Source: Juglans regia
Taxonomy: Eukaryota; Streptophyta; Magnoliopsida; Fagales; Juglandaceae
Length of the DNA: 64,000 nt
Direction: 5' to 3'
NCBI RefSeq assembly: GCF_001411555.2
Contig: NC_049912.1
Location: 31,163,514 to 31,227,513, forward strand
Notes under the pieces: model-generated
Databases searched by the model: none
Told to the model about the DNA's origin: nothing
The model's input: only the letters and a program-made list of their open reading frames with translations
Program-made: the position numbers and the translations under genes
Shown: positions 11,101-21,700 of the stretch, in pieces
Position numbering within the stretch: position 1 is the first letter of the stretch
Layout: each line of letters begins with the position of its first letter

Positions 11101-13766
11101 CGACCTCAGCTCGAGCCAAAAAACTCTAGCTTGAGCTCCTATCCAATCTTTGTTCGAGCTCAACTTGGTGAGCTAAGTTTTCAACTCAAGCTTGAGCTTG
11201 AACTCGATCCAAAAGCGAGCTCAAGTCGAGCCGAGCTGTGCCGGAGTTGTTTATTTTTTAGTTTTTTAATAAAATCTAATAATTAAGAAATTAGTTTTTT
11301 AATGAAATGTTAATAATTACAACTAACAAGTAGACCCTTTATTAAATTAGAAAATTGTAAAAATTTATAAATAATTAATATGTAACTAATTGATATTTAT
11401 CCATAATAACCATATATTATATGCCTACATAAATTACTAATACATATAGATAATATGATAATATATATCAACATTTCATATATGGTTCTTGCATACTAGT
11501 ATATGAAATTATTAAATCTCATCGACTAACTATTGTACAAATTATAAAATAGCTATGAAGTATATTCAATATATAAGCATAAGTAATTAGGTTACATGCT
11601 ATATATTTAATTATAAAAGGTGTTATGCTTATATTATTAACCAATATATATATATATATATGCGCGCGTGCGTGTGCATGTGTGCGCGTGCGCGTGTGTG
11701 TATATACATATTTATCAATATATGAATGAGTTTTAATTGAGTCGAGCTAACGAGTTGACTTGAGCATAAACAAGTGGGCCTAAACGAGTATTAACCGAGT
11801 CGAGTCGAGTATATGTCATTTACTAATCGAGTGGGTATCTGCTGTCACGGGCGAGCTTTTTTTTTCATGAGTCGAGCTCGATTCGAGTTTAACCGAGAGA
11901 GTATCAAGTAGGCTATCGAACAGACTGGTTCATTTACAGTCCTAGTCCCTTGCTTTGGAACTTTTAGCCCAAATAAAAGCCTGGGCACTGATCAGTACTT
12001 CAACTTGCGCACATTGGCCTCTGGCCCTCATAGATGACACAAATCATAATCCATTTTTGTGGCTCCTTTTCTGAGGAAAATGAGGCGAAACATAAAGATA
12101 ACTAAAATGCAATGTTCATGATTTTAATCTCCTGGTAAATTTTGAACAGATCAACTCCTGACCGGAAGGTTGTGGTATTGTCTGTCTTAGAACATTGGCA
12201 GTTGCATGGTCGCATAGCATGTTTACTGCATTATCTCGTATGAAAATGGGTTATATGCTGCTCTTTAATAGGTTGGAGATTTTGAAATGCATCTGAAGCG
12301 GAACATTGGAGCCACAAAAGCTCCCATGTCTGGAATTTCACCGGTTATACCACCACCCATTCCAACTAAACCCATGGTTGAATCAGGACCAGTTGTCCCA
12401 TCACCATCACCATCACCATCACCACCAAAAGCTTCCAGTCCATTTACAAATGTTTGCGAAGAGAAGTCTTCAAAGTTAGCAGCCCTAGAAGCTTCTGGAA
12501 GTGGATATGTCTTAGTATCATCCCCAACGGTATGTGGTGTTCTTGTGCTGTGTACTTTTCACGTTTCCATTTTTGGGGATGACATCTATTATATACTATC
12601 TGCCATCACTTTTTCCTGTTAGGTTGGGTCATTTAGAAGGGGCAGAACTGTGAAAGGGAAGAAGCAACCTCCTATTTGTAAAGAGGTATCTGTGCATGCA
12701 TAGATTTTGTCTGTCAAACATCTTTTGTAGATCAAAAAGTTGTCAGATTTATCACTTATATGTAGCCAACAAGTGTAAGAAACACCACCTTGGCTCCAAA
12801 CCTCAATTCCTTTTATTAATTATTGGATTTACAGGGTGATCTAATAAAGGAAGGACAAGTAATAGGATATTTGGATCAGTTTGGCACTGAACTTCCCGTG
12901 AAGGTGACTATTCGTCTTAATATCTTTAATTTTGGCAATTTCTTCATTATAAGTTATTGTAACGGTGATATCTTATGGTATGTTGAGCAGTCAGATAAGG
13001 CTGGAGAAGTATTAAAGCTCCTTTTTGATGATGGAGGTAAAATGTCTTTGATCTTTTTTATTTATAAGGTGATAATAATTTAATTGTCTTGAATCACTCT
13101 ACACGTAAAGGGCAAATTTTAGTAGTGCATTTTTTTGCTCATGTTTAAAATGAATCAATGCCATTCTAAGTGCAGCCATAGAGGTTTAAAGGTTCATTAC
13201 AATCCTTGATTAATAATGTACGTTATAGTAGTTACTTGCCCAAAACAAAAAGGTGATTACGGTTCATGATGATGAGTCGACAGTTTTGGTGTTATTACTT
13301 TACATGTAATTGCCAACAGATAACATAAGTGAATGGAAAACTATCTTCAGGCCAGCCATGCCCCTTGTCCCATAATAAAATAAATTTACAGTCTCGCTAT
13401 ACAAAACGTCATTGTTAACATATAAGATTAGTCGGTGAAATGAATATAGAATTTCCATGACGATGACTTTGGATTGCAAATATAAATAAATTCTCAAAAT
13501 TTGGCCCTCAAGTATATACATAATTCCCTTCTGGAAGTGAGTGAGCAAAGCGATAACGAGCTTCTCGATGAAAGTATGTTTTGGACTATGAAGTTGATTC
13601 CCTAGTTCGAGTACATCAATAGATGTTGATGTACCAGGTTTATAGCATGAGCAGCCATTATGACTAACTAAACTGTTTGATTTAAACTTTGTCTGCTTTT
13701 GCAGAAGCTGTTGGTTACGGAGACCCTCTCATTGCTCTCTTGCCATCGTTTCATGGCATCGAGTGA
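8098..13766 (+). CDS. BADC: biotin attachment domain-containing protein (BADC), plastid acetyl-CoA carboxylase regulator
   Basis: Nine exons: 8098-8131, 9278-9487, 10035-10102, 10674-10727, 12272-12529, 12623-12685, 12835-12903, 12991-13036 and 13705-13766. They total 864 nt (287 residues) with phases that close exactly. The N-terminus (MESSAVLRSFHC...) is Ser/Arg-rich like a chloroplast transit peptide. A middle segment carries a Pro/Ser run (exon 5), and the C-terminal half is a biotinyl/lipoyl fold (GDLIKEGQVIGYLDQ ... GEVLKLLFDDGEAVGYGDPLIALLPS). In true BCCP subunits the turn is EAMKLMNEI with a biotinylated Lys; here it is DQFGTELPV, so the acceptor Lys is replaced. That is the hallmark of BADC proteins, which are known in Arabidopsis to bind BCCP and restrain heteromeric acetyl-CoA carboxylase in plastids. 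Intron 4 holds a transposon, and intron 1 opens with a (CT)n tract. Confidence 0.92.
10764..10822 (+). repeat. (TTCTCG)n/(TTCTTG)n hexanucleotide repeat in BADC intron 4
   Basis: About nine imperfect 6-bp units, shifting from TTCTCG to TTCTTG and ending in TTC/TTG triplets. It is an all-pyrimidine-rich strand just downstream of the exon 4 donor. Confidence 0.85.
11059..11944. mobile_element. hAT-like non-autonomous transposon in BADC intron 4
   Basis: An 886-bp element. The left end reads TAGGGCTGTAATTGAGCCA; the right end read in reverse is TAGGACTGTAAATGAACCA (16 of 19 match). Imperfect 8-bp flanking repeats GTCCTATG (11051-11058) and GTCCCTTG (11945-11952) fit a hAT-type target duplication, now diverged. 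Subterminal regions are full of GAGCTCGAG/CTCGAGC motifs in both orientations, as in many plant hAT relatives. There is no transposase frame. It also carries a TA then GC/GT alternating tract at 11644-11702. Confidence 0.75.
11644..11708. repeat. alternating purine-pyrimidine tract: (TA)n then (GC/GT)n
   Basis: About nine TA units run directly into about 40 bp of GC and GT steps, then return to TATATACATAT. Nearly every step alternates purine and pyrimidine, a sequence type able to form left-handed DNA. Confidence 0.85.
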
Positions 13767-14438
13767 GCTCTTCCGGATTAATGGTGATTCCCCAACGGAA
13801 ATTATTATTTGGAGAGCTGGTGAGGCTTGAACTTCGCTTTTTTTTTTTTTTGTAGGTCATGCTATTCTTTCCACCTAAAGTAACTATGCTCTTGACGTTT
13901 CTTGCGATTTGTGCTGGATAGAGTTAAACTTTGTTGTTTGATGCATATGGAGGCAGATCAGATACCTTGAAAACCATAGGGGATGATTCGTTAGAGCAGG
14001 TTAACCGTAATTGAACCAAAAAAAAAGGGCATCACGTTCATTTTCGCCCTCCTTTCACGATGAAAGGGATATACAAACAAACCTAGTTCCAACCTCAACG
14101 CCGACATGTCACCACAGATCTTTTAGAAATATTGGTAAGAGCCATGAATTAAAGTTCAGGAACACAGTGGTAACCAAACTCAACAGTTCGTGTCCAATTA
14201 GTGCAACCAAATCCAGAAAAAAGCCTATCATAAGCCCATTGCTATGGTACATTTCTAATCCGCGGGAGACCAAAACTGGATGAAATAGACCGTAATAAAT
14301 GTATTACTTGTACCATTTGCATATCTGGGTACATATATAAAACTGAAGGATTTGAATCTCCACGTTTTCCTATGTTTTTTAAGAGAACACAACTCCAAAA
14401 TTTACCCAACGTATTGAGTGTATACCACTACCATAAGT
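13767..14438. other. BADC 3' flank
   Basis: Holds the BADC 3' UTR at its left end. A plus-strand open frame at about 14011-14283 is unlike any family I know, and I treat it as chance. A (T)12 run lies near 13840-13851. Confidence 0.4.
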
Positions 14439-14894
14439 GATAGGGTGAACACCGAATTCATAGCGGAATATTTCTACTATTCTTTGTGCAAATTAAATTG
14501 ACAATTTAGAAAAAATAAACTAACAAACGGAATAAATAAAATCAAACAGCCCATAAGCAAGACTCCAAAATTTTAATGTTGAAAACTCTCCTATGCGAAC
14601 GGATAACTCACGGGACCTAATCCAATTAAAATTCCTACTATCAACAATAATGGATTTATAGATTGTCTTCTACCAGTACATCAAGAACATCTATATTCTT
14701 GGTTCAACACATAATCATCACCATGCGAATGGATATCAATCAGAGTAATAAGAACAACCTCACTAAGTGGATATTTGCAGGAACCAACTGGAGAGGAATT
14801 TCAAGACTCGGCACCAACCAAAACGAAATTTCACCATCAGGAATAATATTTATTTTTTATTGGCACTGGGTGTCTAGAAACAACGTCCCAACTA

Positions 14895-15930
14895 ATCTTT
14901 TTTTTTTTTTTTTTTAAGAAGAGCCGGTAGCTACCCACATAGCAGTCTCGTCCCAAGTTTATTAAAAAACCCTCACATATGACGAAGGAATACCGTGGTA
15001 ACCAATAGAACATCAAAAATCATCCAAACCAATAACAAACTCAATTGAACCATAAACAAATACCAAAGCGCTCTAAACATGCCTAGAAACAAACTAAACC
15101 GAACCTATAGACCAACATCAAAATAAAAACCAAAGGAACTAGAGACGAATGTTAGGAAGTCCTACCTTATCTAACCGAATCATACCTTTGATATTCCTAG
15201 GTAAAGAACCAAAAGAATTAAATCTCATGTTGAAGCCTTATTCACCAAGACAAGCCAAGGCATCTGCTGGAGAATTCCCTTCTCTGAATTGGTGCTCAAT
15301 GGAATATTCTAATCCTTGTAACTTTTCTAGCAACTCGTCTCAGTACTCCCATAAGTACCACACCGAGCACCTTTGACATTTTAACCAATGGACCACCAAA
15401 CTGGAATCGCATTCTAAAATAATCTGTGTAAATCCCATCTCCTTACAAACACTCACACCCACACTTAAAGCACGAAGTTCAGCTTCATTATTAGTCTCAT
15501 GCCCAAAATGAGTCGAGAAGGCCGACATAAAATTGCTTCATTATTAGTCTCATGCCCAAAATGAGTCGAGAAGGCCGACATAAAATTTCCAACCGAGTCG
15601 CGAATGAAACCCCCTCCACCACAATTACCTGGATTACCACGGCAACTGCCATCGACGTTCAATTTAACCCAGCCATTAGTCGGTTTCCTCCATCTAATTA
15701 AGCGCGGAGATCTTCTTGGGCTATAACTAAACAGCACCTCAAGAGCCTTGACAAGGAGTTTTCTACAAATGCACATTGGATAATTCAAGAAAAAAAAAAT
15801 TTTCAGTCCGATAACCCCTAGAAATTGTTTGCACCCAAAGAGATTTGAACCTTAGACCTTGGGGGAGCATACCCCCAAGCCCAAGACCTTTATCACTTGA
15901 GCCAACCCCTAAGAATACCATAAGGAATGT
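14895..15930 (-). mobile_element. LINE 3' fragment with RNase H domain, inserted in the Copia LTR
   Basis: On the minus strand at about 15790-15340 there is an RNase H domain of the LINE type: KPTNGWVKLNVDGSCRGNPG, GGGGFIRDSVGNFMSAFSTHFG, ETNNEAELRAL, ECDSSLVVHW. The domain ends about 440 bp before a T18 run at 14898-14915, which on this strand is a poly(A) tail. A 53-bp tandem duplication (15482-15534 and 15535-15587) breaks the frame within the domain. It is 5'-truncated, with no reverse transcriptase part. The right edge is inferred from where LTR similarity resumes. Confidence 0.75.
15482..15587. repeat. 53-bp perfect tandem duplication
   Basis: Bases 15482-15534 are repeated at 15535-15587 without visible change. 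The unit is not a multiple of three, so it shifts the RNase H frame. Confidence 0.9.
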
Positions 15931-17720
15931 ACTAAGATTTTATTAAAATCAGACCACAAATGATCTCTCAAAACTCTGACAAAAGTATGAGAAAAAAGAG
16001 GACAAATTCTCTCTCATGGCACCGCGCTCCTCCCACTCTTTTATGTTTTTTTATCTACTGACATGCACGCACATCACTTTCTTTTAAAACACAAAACCTA
16101 CCTTTTAAGTATACTAAAAATGCCACTTGGTTTAAGTGGCTCACGAATCCAATGATACCTCGCCTCAATGTGCTTGAATCTTGAATGAAAAGTTTATTCT
16201 TACTATATGGGTAACACTCAATCATATTATAGAATATCTTTCTCTTGTTTCTAACATAATTCTTCTAAGAACTTCATCCATAGCAACTCCTTACTAGCTT
16301 TGCGAAGGCATTATACTCTCAACCTATGTGGTTGACAAAACAACACATTTCTATAATTTGGGTTGTTATGACACAAATCTCCTTGAATAAATAATCAAAT
16401 ACCTTGAAATAGCCTTCCTGGAATCAATGTCTCTAGCCATATTTACATTGTAAATCCATGAAGCATAAGCCTACTATTTCCAAAGCACAAACATACCCTG
16501 AAAATACCTTTTGAGATACCTAAGAATGCACAAACACACCCTGAAAATACCTTTTGAGATACCTAAGAATTCATTTCACAACTGCCTCAATGTTCTTTGC
16601 CAAGATTAGAGAGGAATCAACTAACAACTCCAACATCATGAGCGATATCGGGTCTTGTGCACACCATGACATATATTAAAGCTACCCACAACTTATGCAT
16701 AAGACACATTTTGCGTTTATTTCTTTTCTTTCTCGCTTGTAGGACTTTGCTTTGTAGAGGATGTGGATCTTCCTTCCCTAGCCATAATAAGAATAAGAGA
16801 ACTCTTGCCTCTACATAGAATAATATGAAAAGAAGTTGTATCGATTACCCAAGTAGAATCCTGACAAACGACATTAGCATCAGTATCATCACAAACAATG
16901 AACACATCAGATTAGATGCAGCCGCTGTAATTTCTTCTTTTGCAATATGTTTTTCACAATTGTCTTTCAGTTGTTACTTTCTAAGCTTTCTGCACTATTT
17001 CTTCATATGCCCAAGTTTAACACAAGTGAAAATATTTTATCTATTTCTTGAAGTAGACTTCCCTCTTGACTTGTTACGATTGTTATTACCATGAGGTTTT
17101 CTGTTTTTACTCCTCCCTCAAAAAGCACCTTTAAATGAAAAGAAATACCATGTTATTTCTTTCTTGGCTCTTCATTGAACATATTATTTTTCACCATATT
17201 CAGTCATCATACCATTGGGAGATGAATTACTGAGAGACCCAACCAAAGTTTCCCAACTGTTTGGCAAGGAACTCAACGAAAGTGAAGCTTGCACCCATCA
17301 TCCAAGACAAGCTTCATGTAGACAACTCATTTAACAATTTTTTAAAATTGTACAGATACTCCGCAAAAACTTTGTCCATCCATTTACATTAAATTCACAA
17401 GTCTTCTCATCACAAAGACTATGTTTTCTGTAGTCTTTCGCTCAAAAAGACTTTAATTTCATCCAAAGATTGTAACCATCTACACTTTGATAAACTCATT
17501 GTCTGATATGACTAAATCTTTACTGTTCAATTCTTCCTTTCTCATCAATTTTCCTTTCTAGTTTAACACCAGTCAAATCAATACAAAACATTCTCAATCC
17601 ATGTCTTCCGAATTGAATAATTGGACAAAATGAGTTTAACCATGCTACCAAATGAATCCTCCATTTGATCCACAAACAATCAACACAAATAATCAACCAA
17701 ACTCTAGTACCACTTTGATA

Positions 17721-18330
17721 GTAGGAACACCAAATATACAAGAATATTTTCTACCTTCTTTTTGCAAATTAAACTAACAATCTAGTAAAAATAAACCCAC
17801 AAATTAAATAAAGAAAATCAAGCAAGACACCTAAAATTCTTACACAGATAATTCTCAAATACAAAAGGAAAAACCACAGATCTAATCTAATTAAAACTTC
17901 CACCATCAACAATAATAGGCTTACAAATTGTCTTCTCTAGAACAACCTCTAAAGCTTACCAGTAAATCCAGATTATTTATATTTTTGGTTCAACACATAT
18001 CATTACCATGCAAGTGGATATCAATCAGAGTAGCAAGAAAGATCTCATCAAGTAGGTATTTGCAGTAAACAACTGGAGAGGAATTTCAAAAATCAGCACC
18101 AGTCAAAACGAAACTTTGGAAATAACATACTAAAATTTCATCAAAATCGGACTATAGATTATCTCTCAAAACTTTGATGGAAGTATGATGAAAAAAAAAA
18201 AGGGAAAAATTCTCTCTCACTTACGGCGCCGCACTCTTCCAACTATTTCTTTTCTGCTTTTTTCTACTCATACATGCACGTCACATCACTTCACTTCACT
18301 TTTTTATTAAAAAACACAATCTACCTTTGA
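17721..18330 (-). repeat. right (5') LTR of the Copia element
   Basis: The uninterrupted copy of the direct repeat. Its inner edge is next to the primer-binding-like CACTTTGATA. Its outer edge, near ACACAATCTACCTTT, is where similarity with the left copy stops. Confidence 0.7.
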
Positions 18331-18774
18331 AAATTGGAAAAAACTACTTAGTCCCCTCAATGTTACTACTCAAAGCTATCACTCGAGTATTTTAATTGTT
18401 TTAATTTTATTTTTTTTATTTAGTGATTAATGAAGTGACTATTAGTGAAATTATATATTTTTTTAATTTTTTCTTAATGGCTAAGGATAATGAAAAAATA
18501 CTTAAAAGAAAATGATAGAAAAAAAGAACTATAAGTTTGAACTAGCAGTAAATGCTGGGCATCCCACTAGCACCATCCTTAAAAATTATTAAAATGCCAC
18601 TAGGTTTAAATGGCTCACGTGGTGTTCCCCACCCAACAATAAGTAGGTTGAACTTTGTAAGAGTACTAACCGAAGTTATAGCCCACTACTCTTTAATATG
18701 AACACCGTTGAAAGGACAGACAGACAAGATTGAAAAGATTCACCCCTAACCTGTTGCTTTTCACTCCCTGGCAT

Positions 18775-21700
18775 TTACATGACAACAGCAGAGAAAGTGC
18801 ATCTTTTTCCAACGCCTCTAAGATTTGTCAATGTCCATCCATGTCCCTCCTTATAACATTCCACCTATCATCATATCAAACAAGATCCACAAAGAAGTCA
18901 GATATCCATGAAAAAAAGTTTAAAGGATATGCCATATGGATGCATTTGCATACCGTGTCCAATATTTCCTCATTTTCATTTAATCCCCCAATGACATACA
19001 GAGAATCTGCAATTACAACAGCACCAAAGCATCCCCTCGAACAAGTCAAGGATTCAACCGTCATCCACGAACCAGCACGAGGGTCAAAAACCTCAACAGA
19101 TGAGACCATCCTATTTCCATCATGGCCGCCTACAGCATATCTGCAAACATAAATTTTCAGAGTATAAAGAACTCTTCAGATGCTAAAAGAAAAGCATATA
19201 ACTCTGTTTTTATGAAGCAGTCTCTCTTAAATCTCTTCATTAAAAAAAAAAAACTTGTTAAGTTGCAAATTTACATAGTCAATTCCGAAAAAAGAAATCA
19301 TGAATTAAGATTGCCTGTTAGTCATATAAAATGGCCGAGCACCTCCATGTGAATAACCAAAATGGTATTTCTTAAGATGGCATGCCTATCCATACAGAGT
19401 AACTTGAACCAAAATTCAACCTTTTCGCCCACCCCCTGCGCTCATGCCAGGGGGAAGGGGAGGAACTTACAGTTTCTCATTCAGAACAGACAATGAATGG
19501 CCCGATCTCTTCGTGGACATTTTCCCAAGTCTGGTCCACAAATGTTCTCGAGGATCAAATCTTTCTGCTGATCTGAGATAGGAGAGAAATTTCCGTCAAG
19601 AAAAATCAGGAAGAATTTCCTTCCACCATACACTTGACGTCTCCAAGAATACGTGCGCCATGATTTCAAATAAAAGAGGTGGTATTGTTATCTAGCTCAA
19701 TTTTACTGGCTGTTTCTTTTTCTTTCTATTCTTTCTACCTCAACGACGTACATTGGGGGATTATCCCAGATTCCCAAGTGATATCATAATGAGACTCAAG
19801 AATTTCACTACATTACGTTGAAGCCACTTATGAAACGGGGTTGTCCTTGTTCAAAGCAGTTGAAAAAGAGCAATTTCTATAGCTCCTATAAATACCAGAA
19901 CAGCTTGAAAATTCACTCATGGATTAATAATTTCCATGAACATTTTATGCAGGGAATCAGGATAGAAAGTACAAGAAACCACGAGTAAGGTAAATAGCTC
20001 AGGGCAGCATGTCATCACGCTGAAACATGGAAACATATCAGGGATTCAAAAGAGCTTGGCCCAAGAACAAAGCAGTTTACAACTGAAGAAAGAAACTGTG
20101 CCAATACCACTAATACACCCTCAAACAAAAGAAAAGGGAACGAAATAATTTCAAAAGGAAACAAACCGGAAATGCATTTTTTTAAAAATAACTTTTTCAA
20201 ACCAAAATTAAAATTTTTGTTGCATTAAAGATACTCTAACTAAAAACTATAAAAACTTAAATTTTCAAATATTTTAAAAATAAACTTTTTTCTATAAAAA
20301 AAATAAACTCAATTTTAAAATATATCTTTTTTTTCTTAAATTTAAGTTTAACCTTTCGCCAAGAAAATAGATTTATTTTTTCAAGTTGCGGTTTTTAAAT
20401 TTCTAACTATAATATTTATTTTTTCTTACCAAATGTGGCAACGCATGTAGGCCGCGGCGTTATAATTTATAAAGCCTCGTTAAAAAAACATGTTTCATGC
20501 ACGGGCCGTCCGTCCCTGGACTGAAAAATAAAAAACTCGGCGGGTGCCCGCATAAACTCATTTGTCAGACACTGCTTCCCATTTTACTGGACATTATTTT
20601 AAGCAGGTCCACAGCAAACATAACGCAGTGAAGTGCCGTTGAACTCTATTAGCAGATAACAACTCATCCACCAGATAAATGAAGATTTTGGAAAAAGAAA
20701 ATTGAAACCAAAATGGTATCTTACTTCAAGTAAACCTTTTCATTCCGTCCTCCAGTAACATAGATCGTGCCATTCATTTCTACTGCTGAAGCATCAAATC
20801 TCTGAGACCCACAAAAATAAAAAGCTAATAAGCAGTATTCTTAGTTGGATGAACAAAAATCGTTAAAACATATTCCAAAATCTCATATTTTTTTAAAACA
20901 CAGATGATGGATATGGGGGCGGTATATGAATCCATGGGGCGGTATATGATATCTGTCAGAGAAGCACTCTTTTCAAACACAGTAGACGTTACGTTAATAT
21001 AGCTTGTTCATATAAGATGGAGGGGGTGTTTGAATCGGTGCAAGATGTTTGGAGTTCCATTAAATACTGGTTGGTGATTGCAGGGAACAAAAGTCTTCTT
21101 CAGGTTTAAGCTGCCGAGATGAGGAGATTTTGCAGGGTTAGTCAAATGGGTTCCTCCTTCCTTGGATTGGGTTAACTTAATGTCAATGGCAGTTCGATAG
21201 GGAGCGCAGGTTCTTTCAGTGCCGGTGGCGTAATTCGTGATCATAGGGGGAGTTGATCTCTGGTTTTTCTATCTTCATTGGTATTCAGTCGAATAATGTT
21301 GCTGAGTTTATGGGTCTTTTTCAAGGTCTTCGACTGATGAGTTTTTTGGGTTTTAAAAATGTGGAGATTGAGATGGATTCTATGTTGGTGATTGACTGGT
21401 TGAGTAAGAAGAGATGTGGCCTCTGGTAAAAGATTACTGGGAGGAAGCTCTGAATCTGTTGGAGCGTCTCTGTTTTTGGGTTTGGCATATTTTTAGGAAA
21501 ATTAATCCCTTAGCTGATGGTCTTGCTCGTCTTGGTGCTTCAGGGGCATGCAAGGTTTGGAATCAACATTTAGAGTTGCCAAGCATCTTCGTTGTTTGTA
21601 TCGGTTGGATAAGGGGGGTTGTGCTTTTCTTCGTTTCTAAGATTTAGAGCAAATGTCTTTAATTGGCTGTTATTTCTTTGATTTTAAGATGTTTTGTGAA

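Larger units (their letters stand above)
14439..16107 (-). repeat. left (3') LTR of the Copia element, split by a LINE fragment
   Basis: The segments about 14439-14850 and about 15935-16107 together match the right LTR at 17721-18330, for example AACTGGAGAGGAATTTCA at 14787 and again at 18071. The intervening 14860-15930 has no counterpart in the right LTR. Edges are approximate. Confidence 0.7.
14439..18330 (-). mobile_element. decayed Ty1/Copia LTR retrotransposon
   Basis: Two direct repeats of about 600 bp act as LTRs: the left one at about 14439-16107 (interrupted by a LINE fragment) and the right one at about 17721-18330. They are clearly alignable but diverged by roughly a fifth by eye. 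Reading on the minus strand from the right LTR: a primer-binding-like site with CACTTTGATA at 17711-17720; a degenerate zinc knuckle (KLGHMKK-x-CRK) near 16990-17030; a protease-like WVIDTTSFH near 16850; then, near 16130-16450, RNase H pieces (QKCVVLSTT, WMKFLEE, SRFKHIEARYHWIRE). Integrase and most of the reverse transcriptase are missing and many stops interrupt the rest, so it cannot be autonomous. A 35-bp stretch near 16496-16570 is tandemly duplicated. Confidence 0.8.

Noticed and set aside
15835..15905. tRNA-like B-box motif (GATTTGAACC) with a short stem
   Set aside because: No acceptor stem, no anticodon arm in the right place and no A box; it is probably part of a transposon.
18730..19352. 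Plus-strand frames of 140 and 76 codons
   Set aside because: They are the antisense of the last two DCD-Kelch exons and the intron beside them.
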